Counted from the stretch's first letter, positions 50,695-61,089 are shown. The stretch: DNA of 64,000 nucleotides from Closterium sp. Naga37s-1 (GCA_947471745.1 CANJKZ010000473.1:749001-813000); one strand, 5' to 3'. Notes: generated by a model not told the origin, from the sequence alone. Translations and numbers: made by a program.

Positions 50695-53600
50695 TCAAGA
50701 AGCACCAAAATCGATTTCTCGTCCTCCTTTCAAGAAATTGAGGAACCGTCTCTCTGTTGCCTGCCTTCGCTTCACCTCCACTTGCTGCTTCGGCATCACA
50801 TCACCGTAACGCCCGAAACCCTTGCCAGCAGCAGGCACCCCAAGCACAGCATCCCCTCCTGCTGTTGAAACAGCCCATCCTTTAACCTGACCGTGAGTTG
50901 GGCTGCTTGCTCCTCTAGTGCGAACAGTACTACTGCCTCTGCTGCTGCTGCTTCGGCTGCTGTGAGTGCTTCCAGAATCCCACCCAGGACGCGAGACACC
51001 TGCTGTTGCCCCACCAGCACCAGCATGCCTATTGTTCCCTGCTTCAGACACACTCCTCTCCTCCCATAGAACAGGGCTTGCAGACCAAGAGCTACTGCTG
51101 CTGCCAGCGCTGCTGCCGGTACCAGTCATGCCAACGCTGCCAGCGCTGCCAGTGCTGCCCGTGCTGCCGGTGCTGCCCCTGCGGCTGGTCCTGTGAATCG
51201 GAGACTCCAACCACATTGGGGGAGGCTGTGACTGTGGCGCTGCTGCTGATGCTGCCGCTGCACTTGCATCGTCGTAGCTGCTGCAATCAGCAACGCGGGA
51301 TGACCTTCCCTTCCACCAGAGACCAAGGCCTGGGCTGCCAGGGACTCTCTTCCTCGCCGCACCACCGTCGCTATCCCTCCTGCTCCTGCTGTTGCTGCTG
51401 CTTCTGCCGCTTCTGCCGCTGCTGCTGCTGCTGCTGCTGCTGCCGAATCTCCTCCAGCTGCTACCAAACAGCCCGCCACCTGTCTTGCCTCCTACACCCC
51501 CATTCCCCTTCCCACTGCTGCCAAACTCTCCCTCGCTTTCTGAAGCACCTCCTGCCACTATCCTGTCAAAATCACCCGGCTGCATCTGCTGACACAGGTC
51601 GCTGTGGTGGGGCTCGTAGCTTGCTGCTTCGTGAGAAGATGTAGAAGCAGAGTCCACAGGGGACACAGGGATGACAGGGATCAGGCCCAGGTCTTCAAGG
51701 CGGGCTTGGGACAGGGAGGACGCCAGGGAGGCGGCAGGTGATGGGGGGGTGTGAAGAGAGGAGGAAAAGGAAGGAATGGCTTCTGTGAGTCTGCGAGCTC
51801 TCTCCTCGGCCTTGCGCCTGCTGCTGCGGAAGCCAAACCGACCCCTGCCAACCCATCCCGCTGCTCCTCCTGCTTCTGCTTCTTCCACCTCCGCAGCTGC
51901 AGTACCGACCGTCCTTCCTCTGAGGACGGAAGATCTGCAGCGAGGAGGAGCACTCGTGCGGCGATTCGTACCCCTGGTCTGTGAGAATACTTGAGGGGCC
52001 TCACGAAGCTGTGTACCTCCTGTGGCGTGTGGGTTGAGTGATTCAGTGGCAAGGGCGTGGTCGAGGGACAGGGGAGGGAGGGAGTGCGCATGGAAGAAGG
52101 AGGAGAAGGAGGAGGCGGGAGAGTAGAACGCCTCGGAGTTCCCTCCATCCCACTCTTCCTCTTCCTCCTCACCCTCCTCCCCATCCTCTCCCGTCGCTGC
52201 TGCTGTTGCCACTGCTGCTGCCGCCGCTCCTCCTCGCCCATCTCTCTCCCGCTGCTTCTCCTTCCGAGCACGGTGCTCTCGCATGGCCTCTCTGATCCTC
52301 ACATACAGCTGCTCCTCTTCCAGAACCTTCCGGAACGCCCTCCCCTTGTTGCCCTTCGTATCCGCCAAATCAGACTCAATCTCTTTGCTAAACACCGTGA
52401 ACAGCATCCCGCCAAACCCCTTGGTTACGAAGTTGACCAGCGCGGGCGGCATCTTGAGATCGACGGTGAAGATTCCCCGGTAGTGGCAGCGATTCTCTCC
52501 CAAGTCCTTCACGGTGAAGCCACCGTTGATGGCCATGCGGACCACGCCGGAGGGTACGGGTGGGACGGCGTCTTGGGGGAAGCCGTGCTTGGCTGGGTCG
52601 ATGAGAGTGTTGTCCTCTGGTGGCTGGAGGGGGGTGGGGGGAACACGTATGGACAGGGCGCAAATGCTTTTTTTGGAGAGAAATTAAGAATTTCGTCCTC
52701 TGAAGGCTGGAGGGAGTCGAGGGGAAAAAGGCACGAATGGAGAGACAAGCCACAGATGACACATTTCGAGAATGAGAAGGCAAGCTTTCCCCTCCGCGTC
52801 TCTATCTGTACTCAGGGGCTTACCGTGGCTTCCCACTCAGACCGTCTGCAGGACCGTGGCGACCATGCCGGTGTTGGCGTCGTACACGCTCAAGAGCAAC
52901 CGTCGTCCGAGTCCCAATCGTATAGGAAAAAAAAATATATTCGTCTCACCCAGCCACGCCACTCACCGTCTGCAGGACCGTGGTGACCATGCCCGTGTTG
53001 GCGTCATAGACGCTCAAGAGCATGAAGGCGAACTCCTTCCCGGGGAACGGCCACGGGGTCCTGAACCTGCTCCAGCAACACGATCCAACCAGCAGCAAGA
53101 AAAGGAATTTCGAGCCGTTGTTGACAGGGCTAAGACATAGCGAATGGGGACTTTCTCCCCAACGGTTGCTAACTACCTTTCAGTCCTATGCCTTCTTATT
53201 TGTATGCATGTCAGATGTGATAGTGTGTCATATTCCAGCTAGGGCTGTGGCATTGAATCTCGCGGTGATCCGTGGATATGTGCGGAATCGTGGTGATGAA
53301 ACTCAGGTTGGCCGGCTTATATCTGTGGTGTTGAAGGGCTTACCTCATGTAGGTGAGGTCGAAGCCGTCGCCAATTCGCTTCAGGTACCGGTTTTCAATC
53401 ACTTTGTACACAGGCATGTTCTGCTGCGGCCACCTGAAACGACAAGGAGAGAAAAACGAGACGTAAGTCACAACGTCACGAGTTGCGCGGGAAAATGAGC
53501 AAAATGTTTGTTTTTTTGTTGTGCAGCTGTACCCCTCCATTGTGTTGTCAGGCGTTGCACACAGCCGTCGACGAATGCCACAAGGCAGTAAACTACTGAA

Positions 53601-54517
53601 GAGTTCAGCGTACCATTCTTTACAGAAGGTGACGTCGCGAATCATGGGGACGACTGCTGAGGTCCATGCTCTCAATACTGGTCAAGCGTGCAGCGTACCA
53701 TTCTTTGAAAAAGGTTACGTCGCGGGTCATGGCGACGGCTGCTTCCACGGGTCCGTTTACGATTCCCTCCATCAGCAGCGTGTGCACCTCCGTCCCTTCC
53801 GGCCCCTTCCGCACCATGGCTCGATGCTCCGGCCCCTTCCGCACCATGGCTCGATGCTCCGGACCCTCCTCGCACACCTCCTCGCACACCAAGGGTTCAT
53901 GGTTCAGGTTTTTTCTTTCAGACCTTCCTTCGGACACCTGATATTTAAAACGAAGTTAAGAAACTGACACGCGTAGAAGTTTTGTTCCTTCTTCTGTGCA
54001 TCCTTGAACTCACCGTCCTTCAGCCTGCCTCCACGATGGCGCGCGAAATCAACAAAGACCGTCTGTTTCAGGTGCAGTGAGCGTAGATGCATGATTAGGA
54101 GCCATACCTTCCATGCGCGGCGATCTCCAGGTGCCAAATCCTTCATGGCATCGGCTTTAGCGCTGTTCATGTTGTTCAACACACCCATCATTTCCCCCGA
54201 CCAGTGATTTATGACTTCCTCCGATGGATTCGCAGCTCCTGCACCTGGACAGAGAGAGACAAATTCCCGCAAGGTCGAAGTAAATTTTGATAGTCGGTGT
54301 CAAAGAATAATGTTAATTCGTGGTTTATAATCTGACGGTTTTGGACTTCTACAATTTCCGCCGAACAGCGTTGAGTGATCAAGATCATGAACATATAAAA
54401 AATGCTACCTCGTTGAGTTAGCTGCTTCTGAATCGCTGTCCTGACTGCTCCGAGGCTGCTCCATTCGGGAGCCTCCAAGGCCTCGTCTAATGCGGTCATG
54501 CCATCCACAAGCGGCAT
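50695..54517 (-). CDS. START-like lipid-binding protein with long Ser-rich tail
   Basis: Plant polyketide-cyclase/START-type protein resembling Arabidopsis At1g55960. A phase-consistent chain is 54517-54409, 54244-54108, 53937-53699, 53433-53344, 53060-52967, a 12-nt microexon 52835-52824, and 52623-50695, giving about 869 aa. It begins MPLVDGMTALDEALEAPEW. START-type segments are HTLLMEGIVNGPVEAAV, DVTFFKEWWPQQNMPVYKV (junction TG|G), RTPWPFPGKEFAFML, IDPAKHGFPQDAVPPV, VRMAINGGFTVKDL and DLKMPPALVNFVTKGFGG, ending with QLYVRIREAM at about residue 343. A tandem GPEHRAMVRK duplication lies within exon 3. The remaining about 520 residues are Ser/Gly/Arg-rich and disordered. A further 49-nt exon-like segment (about 54066-54017) would break the frame and is left out. 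The microexon is the weakest part. Confidence 0.86.
52836..52905 (-). repeat. Downstream partial copy of START exon 53060-52967
   Basis: LLSVYDANTGMVATVLQT repeats the 3' part of the exon (LLSVYDANTGMVTTVLQT). The copy then reads GGTCTGAG where the original has GGTGAG: a CT insertion breaks the donor and leaves the CTGAG acceptor used by the proposed 12-nt microexon. Confidence 0.85.
53595..53670 (-). repeat. Downstream truncated copy of START exon 53937-53699
   Basis: The exon's 3' part recurs as AVVPMIRDVTFCKEW with the same AATG|GTACGCTG donor (original AVAMTRDVTFFKEW), about 100 bp downstream in transcript order. Confidence 0.88.
53806..53865 (-). repeat. 30-bp in-frame coding duplication in the START protein
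   Basis: Two adjacent 30-bp units, each encoding GPEHRAMVRK, precede GPEGTEVHTLL. A shorter CEEV/CEEG duplication (12 bp) lies just before. Confidence 0.9.
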
Positions 54518-55476
54518 GGCTGCTCCTCAAACTTGTCACTTGTATACTGGGATAGTATAGTGAAATTAAGGAGGTCAAAGACACTGAGGTAGTTACTTGC
54601 TTTGCGAGAATCTACCGGACACGCTGCTGCATGGGCTACTTCGTTTCAAACATGTACAAGCGCAGAATTTTTGAAGCGCGCGCATAGGAGCGGAATAGTG
54701 TCGCAAACAACCTACAACAGGGTCTCTGAGGCCCCGCACCTACTGGAGTATCAAGCAGCTGAGTATGGAATTGCTAATTGATCAGCGAAGCTCACTTCCG
54801 CTCTGATCCTCTAGAAAGCTGATCAGTGCAGGCACAGGGTGGAGCTGTGGATGAAATCGAGGAGGCAAATGTTTGACTTGGCAGCTGCACAATTCCCAAG
54901 GGGGCTGATGGTGTTGACGCGCCTCGACCTCGAGTTCGGGAATGCCGGAAAATGTATAGCCCCGCCGGTCAGTTCCACATCAAAACTGGACTTCGGGCTG
55001 TCTGAGTGGGCTGATGGTGGAAGTTTTTGTGACGGAATGCCATCGCATGGACGACGGGATGGGAGGTTTGATGGGCGGACACACCCTACGTGGCCCTCGC
55101 TCCGTGGTTGATTGTGGAGCCGTCAGCATTGATTGGAGTCGCTCATTTGCGGGAAATATTCAGAGCCAAAATGCAGGCACGTTGTGACCCCCGAGCGACA
55201 CTGTATGGGGGGCATTGTCAGTCCGCTTCTGAATTTCCCTGTCACCCCGAAAACGAATTGGCACGTGGAATCACGTAATGTCACGGGCAGGTTTTGTGGC
55301 AGACCACTTCGGCAAAACGGGTGTTTGTCGGCCAACCGGTGCCTTCGCTGACCCGTCACGATTGACGACAATCAACCAAACCGACAGGAATCCCTCTGAC
55401 GACAGCTGACCGCAATAGGTGAACAAACCAGCTCCAGTTGAGAGAACAGTAGAGGTCTCCCAAACCTAAACAACGC
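54518..55476. other. Intergenic region
   Basis: Nothing supported. It lies between the divergent START gene and the tRNA; small open frames on both strands (54839-55371) have no motif. Confidence 0.4.
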
Positions 55477-55481
55477 AAAAA
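55477..55481 (-). terminator. RNA polymerase III terminator of tRNA-Glu
   Basis: TTTTT on the minus strand begins two bases after the tRNA 3' end (GC spacer), the normal Pol III stop. Confidence 0.8.
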
Positions 55482-55483
55482 GC

Positions 55484-55556
55484 TCCGTTGCCGGGATTTG
55501 AACCCGGGTCGCCTGGGTGAAAGCCAGGTATCCTAACCAGGCTGGACGACAACGGA
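55484..55556 (-). tRNA. trnE-UUC: tRNA-Glu (anticodon UUC)
   Basis: 73 nt on the minus strand. The acceptor stem TCCGTTG/CAACGGA pairs at all 7 positions. The D-arm contains AGCCTGGTTAGGA, the anticodon arm is CCTGG-CTTTCAC-CCAGG with anticodon TTC, and the T-arm is CCGGGTTCAAATCCCGG with a good B box. No intron and no encoded CCA, as in nuclear eukaryotic tRNAs. The sequence is close to the usual plant nuclear tRNA-Glu. It decodes GAA and is probably one of many copies. Confidence 0.97.
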
Positions 55557-55642
55557 TGTTGGTGAGGTCAAATAAAGTGTTAAGAAAGGAATAAACAGGT
55601 CATAATCCACATCCTTTTCACTTCTCTTCTCGCCCTTCCACC

Positions 55643-58600
55643 ATGGCTCTCAGTTATTCCCCAACATGCCTGGCTGTTGGTTCCGAACTGACAGTCCAAC
55701 GAGGCATTCCCTCAACATTGGCCTCCAAATGTAACCAAATTGGCGGCATTGATCTCCTCCAATGGAAAGGCTCCACGTTGCACCTCAAGGCACGACGGCA
55801 TTCGGCATCGACGGCACCGCGCACTGCGAAAGTGGTCGCTATGGCGGGCAAGAAGGGGAAGAAGGGCGGGGGAGGCGGCGGAAGACCCGGCGGAGGGGGA
55901 GGCGGAGGCGGCGGTGCCGGCGGAGGCGGAGGCGGCGGGGGCGGGGGGAAGCTGAAGTCGGCGGGCAGCAAGGCTCCGTCGGCGGAGCGCGGAACGGCGT
56001 ATCAGAACGAGACGCGGAAGATCATCCTCAGCGTGAACCGCCTCCGCAAGGCACGCATCATGTTGACTATACTGCGTCGTCTCGTCGTAGCGGAGTTTTC
56101 GTGCCGCCGTGCAATTGCTGCTGTTGTGTTCTGCTTGCGACGTAGCTTTGCGGCTGGGATTCAGGGTTCAAGAGATACGGTTCAACGCGGGACGAGAAAC
56201 TCGTTTCACAAAATTCCTCGTTTCACACGCTCTGCTTGGCTCCACAGCTCCCCTTCCCACGAAATTCCTCAGTCCCATTTCCCCGCTCTGTCCCTCTTCC
56301 CAACCCCCCGCTCCACCCTTCCCCCACCTCTTCAGGTGGCACCGAACGGCAAGGAGATTCTAAAGAACATCAGCCTGGGCATGTATCTGGGCGCCAAGAT
56401 CGGCTTCCTGGGGGCCAACGGGGCGGGCAAGAGCTCCCTCATGCGCCTTCTCGCGGGGAGAGACGTGGCATTTGAAGGAGATTATTGCGCTCACCTCCTC
56501 ACCTCCTCCCCTCCTCCCCTCCTCCCCTCCTCCCCTCCTCCCCTCCCCTCCTCCCCTCCTCCCCTCCTCCCCCTCCTCTCCCTCCTCCCGTCCAACTCCC
56601 TCCCCTTCAGGTGGCCCCCAACGGCAAGGAGATTCTAAAGAACATCAGCCTGGGCATGTATCTGGGCGCCAAGATCGGCTTTCTGGGAGCGAACGGGGCG
56701 GGCAAGAGCTCCCTCATGCGCCTTCTTGCGGGGAAAGACACGGTGTTTGAGGGGGATTACTACATCGATCCGAGCATCAAGATTGGGTACCTGGAGCAGG
56801 AGCCGCTGCTGGATGATGGGGTCACTGTTATGGATAATATCGAGCCTGCTCTTAAGGAGACCAAGGACCTGCTTCAGGAGTTTGAGGAGGTGAGGAGGTG
56901 AGGAGGTGAGGAGGTGAGGAGGTGAGGAGGTGAGGAGGTGAGGAGGAGGAGGAGAGAGGAAATGAGGAGGTGAGGAGGAAGGGGAAAGTTTGAAGGGTGG
57001 AAGCAAGTGAGAAGGAACGAAAAGCGTGGAGTGGAGGGTTGGAGATTTAGCAGTTCATGCATATTTCTTTATCCGTGCGTGCTTACGTCTCAGATGTTCT
57101 TGCGTAATATGTGCTTGTATGTATGCGTACTTATATTTAAACGCGTTTGTTTGTATCCATACGTGCTTATATCCATCAGGTGAGTGTAGCGATGGCAACA
57201 GCGGGAGACGCTGACATGGACAAGCTGATGACTCAGATGGAGCGCCTGCAAACCCGCCTCGACGCCTGCAACGGCTGGGAGCTCGACAGGCAGCTTCAGG
57301 TGAGTCCTCAGGTGGAAACAACAGAAGCAGGCAGTGTTGCAGTAAGTCCTGAGGTGGAAACAACAGATTCAAGGAGCTTCCCTCCATGCTGCATGTCGCC
57401 CAGAGTGATTGTTTCAATGCCACTTCCATTCCATCCACGTGCCTGGGTGGGTGCATGACATAGGATAGGATCAATCAAGTCATGCATTGATCACATGTCA
57501 TTTCTCAGTCCGACTTGCATCCGTCCGCTCTCCACGCCCCTCCCTGTCCACATTTCAATCCTTACTGTGTGCACTGCACTCCTTCCAACCCCTGCCTCTT
57601 CTGCCCTCCTCTCAGAGAGCCATGGACGCACTGCGCTGTCCCCCTCATGGACGCACTGCGCTGTCCCCCTCATGGACGCACTGCGCTGTCCCCCTCATGG
57701 ACGCACTGCGCTGTCCCCCTCATGGACGCACTGCGCTGTCCCAAATTTATCTGCGCCCCGCCAACCCAACCCCCTCACTGCCTTCCCCTCAACGCCCTCC
57801 CTGCCTCTTCTGCCCTCTTCTCAGAGAGCCATGGACGCACTGCGCTGTCCCTCAGGGGAGCCCCCCGTGCCGAACCTGAGTGGCGGGCGGATAGTAGCAG
57901 TCTGATTGCCATATCCATCCTCACCCCCCCAACCCCCTCAATGCCTTCCCCTCAACGCCCTCCCTGCCTCTCCCTCTCCTCTTCTCAGAGAGCCATGGAC
58001 GCACTGCGCTGTCCCCCTCAGGGGAGGCCTCTTGTGACGAATCTGAGTGGCGGGCGGATAGTAGCAGTCTGATTGCCATATCCATCCACTCCACGCCCCC
58101 CCCACCCCCCCCCCTCCCGTCTCCCCCACTTCCCTCAGAGAGCCATGGACGCACTGCGCTGCCCCCCAGGGGAGGCCCCCATGGCGAACCTGAGTGCTGC
58201 TGACCGACTTACACCGCTCTCCACCCACCTCTTTGCCTCCCCCACTTCCCTCAGGGAGCCATGGACGCACTGCGCTGGCCCCCCGGTGAAGCTCCAGTGG
58301 CGAACCTGAGTTGCTGCTTGCCCAGTTCTCAGATCCCTTTGCACCGCTCTCCACCCCCTCTACCTCCCTCTCCGCCCTTCCCTCAGAGAGCCATGGACGC
58401 ACTGCGCTGTCCTGCCGGTGAAGCCCCCGTGGCGAACCTGAGTGGCGGGGAGAGGAGGCGCGTTGCACTGTGCCGCCTGCTGCTGCAGGTGAGAGGAGGG
58501 AAGGGAAGGGGGAAGGTTTTGTGCTCTTCTAAAGGCAGAGTCAATTTTCGTGCTTGGTACAATAACACCCTTCTCTGCGGCGAACCTGAGTGGCGGCGAG

Positions 58601-60882
58601 AGGAGGCGCGTTGCGCTGTGCCGGCTGCTGCTGCAGGTGAGAGGGCGGGAGAGGGGAAGGGAAGGGGGGAAGGGAAGTGTGTTGCTGGATGCTGGGATAG
58701 AACGCAGAATGCTGGGTGCCGGTGCCTCATCTATCTGCACTGCAGCAGGTTGAGGAAAAGAATGTTGGGCGCCTGCTGCAGAATACTGGGCGCCCAACAT
58801 TCTGCAAGATAGAACGCAGAATGCTGGGTGCCGGTGCCTCATCTATCTGCAGCAGGCGCCGGCTCCCAGCATTCTTTCTTTTCCTGGATAGAAGAATGCA
58901 GGTTGGTTTTTGAGAGTTCTGAAAGACCAGAATGCAGGAAGGAACCATTCAGTTCAGCCCACCAACCATCTCCATGCAGCGGCGGTGGCGGTGGCTTGGC
59001 TTGGACGGATGGAGCAACGAGGCAAACTGCTACCTCCTCCTCCTCCTCCTCCTCCTCCTCCTCCTCCTCCTCCTCCTCCTCCTCCTCCTCCTCCTCCTTT
59101 TGTGTATCGCCCCCCTGACTGATCCCACCACCACCAGGCGCCCGACATCCTCTTTCTGGACGAGCCCACCAACCATCTCGACTCGGGAGCAGTAAGATGG
59201 CTGGATGGAAGCACTCTTTGTAAATCGCCCCCTTCCCCCTCCCCTCCTTTCCACCCCCAGGCGCCCGACATCCTCTTTCTGGACGAGCCCACCAACCATC
59301 TCGACTCGGGAGCAGTAAGATGGCTGGATGGAAGCACTCTTTGTAAATCGCCCCCTTCCCCCTCCCCTCCTTTCCACCCCCAGGCGCCCGACATCCTCTT
59401 TCTGGACGAGCCCACCAACCATCTCGACTCGGGAGCAGTAAGATGGCTGGATGGAAGCACTCTTTGTAAATCGCCCCCTTCCCCCTCCCCTCCTTTCCAC
59501 CCCCAGGCGCCCGACATCCTCTTTCTGGACGAGCCCACCAACCATCTCGACTCGGGAGCAGTAAGATGGCTGGATGGAAGCACTCTTTGTAAATCGCCCC
59601 CTTCCCCCCCTCCCCTCCTTTTCACCCCCAGGTGCCCGACATCCTCTTCCTGGACGAGCCCACCAACCACCTCGATGCGGTTCGTCCAGGAACCCCCACC
59701 CCCAACCACCTGGACGCGGAGGCAGTGGCATGGCTGGAGCAACCAGCATCCCGTGTGTATGTCCCCCCTCCCTGTCCGTCCCTCCCCCCCCCTTTCTACC
59801 ACCCCCAGGCGCCGGACATTCTGTTTCTGGACGAGCCAACTAACCATCTCGACGCGGAGGCAGTGGCGTGGCTGGAGCGACCAACCATCCCCAGTATCTC
59901 ACTCACGCCTTGTCCATCCCTCTCCTACCCCCTCAATGCCACCCCCTTCCCCACCCTCAGGCGCCCGACATTCTCTTCCTGGACGAGCCAACCAACCACC
60001 TGGACGCGGAGGCAGTGGCGTGGCTGGATGGAGGCACTCTTGCACCCCATCCCCCTTTCCCTCCCCCCCTCCCACACTCCCCTTTCTTTGTAAATCGCCC
60101 CCTTCTCCCCCCGCCCACCCTGCCCACCACTAGGCGCCGGACATTCTGTTCCTGGACGAGCCCACCAACCACCTGGATGCGGAGGCAGTAAGGTGGCTGG
60201 AGCGGTACCTGGCAGAGTTCAAGGGGACTGTTGTTGCCATCACTCATGGGTGAAGGGCACTGTGGTGGCCATCATGTCCCCACGATCTCTTGTCCCTCTG
60301 CTTCCATCTGCCACATGTAGGCACCCGACATTCTGTTTCTGGATGAGCCAACTAATCATCTGGACGCGGAGGCAGTGGCATGGCTGGAGCGGTACCTGGC
60401 AGAGTTCAAAGGCACAATGGTGGCCATCATGTTCCCACGATCTCTTGTCCCTCTTCCTCCTCTTACATCTCCCACTCCCAGGCGCCGGACATTCTGTTCC
60501 TGGACGAGCCAACCAATCACCTCGATGCGGAGGCGGTGGCATGGCTGGATGGAAGCACTCTTGGTAAATCGCCCCCTCCCTCCCCGCCCCCTTTCTACCA
60601 CTCTCAGGCGCCAGACATTCTGTTCCTGGACAAGCCAATCAACCATCTCGACGCGGAGGCAGTGGCATGGCTGGAGCAACCAGCATCCCGTGTGTATGCC
60701 CCCCCTCCTTGTCCGTCCCTCCCCTCCCCCACCCTGCCCACTCTCAGGCGCCGGACATTCTGTTTCTGGACGAGCCAACTAATCATCTCGACGCGGAGGC
60801 AGTGGCGTGGCTGGAGCGGTACCTGGCGGAGTTCAAAGGGACTGTTGTGGCCATCACCCACGACCGATACTTCCTGGATAAT
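55643..60882 (+). CDS. ABCF: Plastid-targeted EttA-type ABC-F ATPase (5' part)
   Basis: ABC-F proteins bind the ribosome E site; EttA gates elongation by energy status. Phase-perfect exons: 55643-56050, 56611-56889, 57180-57299, 58387-58488 and 60748-60882, giving 348 aa before the next donor (AAT|GTGAGT). Later exons lie beyond the minisatellite or are lost. Residues 1-65 look like a transit peptide ([13 protein letters not shown]...), followed by a Gly-rich linker. The first ABC domain shows [16 protein letters not shown], Walker [10 protein letters not shown] (162-170), [10 protein letters not shown] (Q-loop), signature [16 protein letters not shown] (from 287), Walker B ILFLDEP (307-313), [15 protein letters not shown] and the H-loop [13 protein letters not shown]. 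These match bacterial EttA more closely than ABCF2/5. The first intron needs a GC donor (AAG|GCACGC). Exons 2, 4 and 5 have many truncated copies. Confidence 0.92.
56337..56487 (+). repeat. Upstream truncated copy of ABC-F exon 2 (Walker A)
   Basis: Repeats exon 2 from its CTTCAG acceptor through Walker A and [13 protein letters not shown] (real: [14 protein letters not shown]), then runs into CTCACCTCCTC repeats without a donor. Silent changes separate it from the real exon at 56611. Confidence 0.92.
56890..56965 (+). repeat. GTGAGGAG repeat starting exactly at the exon 2 donor
   Basis: From the donor GAG|GTGAGG the 8-bp unit GTGAGGAG repeats about seven times, then degenerates. Each unit recreates GAG|GTGAGG, a strong 5' splice site, so the intron starts with a ladder of candidate donors 8 bp apart. 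Confidence 0.93.
57614..58386 (+). repeat. Five upstream truncated copies of ABC-F exon 4, one with a 25-bp expansion
   Basis: The exon 4 opening with its acceptor (CTCAG|AGAGCCATGGACGCACTG) recurs at about 57615, 57825, 57990, 58138 and 58252 before the full exon at 58387. In the first, a 25-bp piece starting CATGGACGCACTGCGC is repeated five times. The second and third end SGGRIVAV followed by TGA. The fifth begins with GGAGCC rather than AGAGCC. Confidence 0.92.
58575..58637 (+). repeat. Downstream truncated copy of ABC-F exon 4
   Basis: The 3' part of exon 4 ([19 protein letters not shown]) recurs with its CAG|GTGAGAG donor about 147 bp after the real one. The first and second copies of the following intron start are also alike. 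Confidence 0.93.
58690..58870 (+). repeat. Direct and inverted AACGCAGAATGCTGGGTGCC repeats
   Basis: A segment around AGAACGCAGAATGCTGGGTGCC and CATCTATCTGCA occurs twice about 110 bp apart (about 58697 and 58808). Between and after them GCGCCCAACATTCTGC-like words occur in the opposite sense, so the intron could fold. Confidence 0.75.
59034..59099. repeat. (CCT)n microsatellite
   Basis: About 22 uninterrupted CCT triplets in the intron before the Walker-B exon copies. Confidence 0.97.
59138..60747 (+). repeat. Eleven upstream truncated copies of the ABC-F Walker-B exon
   Basis: Copies of the exon opening (AG|GCGCCCGACAT, encoding [15 protein letters not shown]) start at 59138, 59261, 59384, 59507, 59632, 59809, 59961, 60134, 60321, 60482 and 60608; the full exon is at 60748. 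The first four are an essentially perfect 123-bp tandem array (41 codons, no in-frame stop). In copies 1-4 and in the copy at 60134 a GCA|GTAAGA or GCA|GTAAGG donor-like site lies exactly 54 nt after the acceptor. The copy at 60321 begins [15 protein letters not shown] from GCACCC. Confidence 0.95.
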
Positions 60883-60997
60883 GTGAGTGGCATGGCATGG
60901 GGGTATGATGTGATGGGTGGCAGTGGCAGGCAGGTGTCGTGGTATGTATGTTGATCCGCAGTGGTATGGTGGTACAGGTCAGGTCAGCACTGATGGC

Positions 60998-61089
60998 ACG
61001 CGGAGGCGGTAGCGTGGCTGGAGCGGTACCTGGCGGAGTTCAAAGGCACTGTTGTGGCCATCACTCACGACCGCTTCTTCCTCGATAAT
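60998..61089 (+). repeat. Downstream truncated copy of the Walker-B exon
   Basis: [30 protein letters not shown] repeats the 3' part of the 60748-60882 exon, ending at AAT|GTGAGA. It differs by Tyr to Phe at the DRYFLDN motif. Confidence 0.93.

Noticed and set aside
58954..59847. 297-codon minus-strand frame across the Walker-B array
   Set aside because: It exists because the 123-bp units are open in several frames; the plus-strand sequence is the recognisable ABC-F exon.
59138..60747. CRISPR-like appearance of regularly spaced repeats
   Set aside because: The repeats are exon pieces encoding Walker B in a eukaryotic gene; spacers are themselves repeated intron sequence and there are no cas genes.
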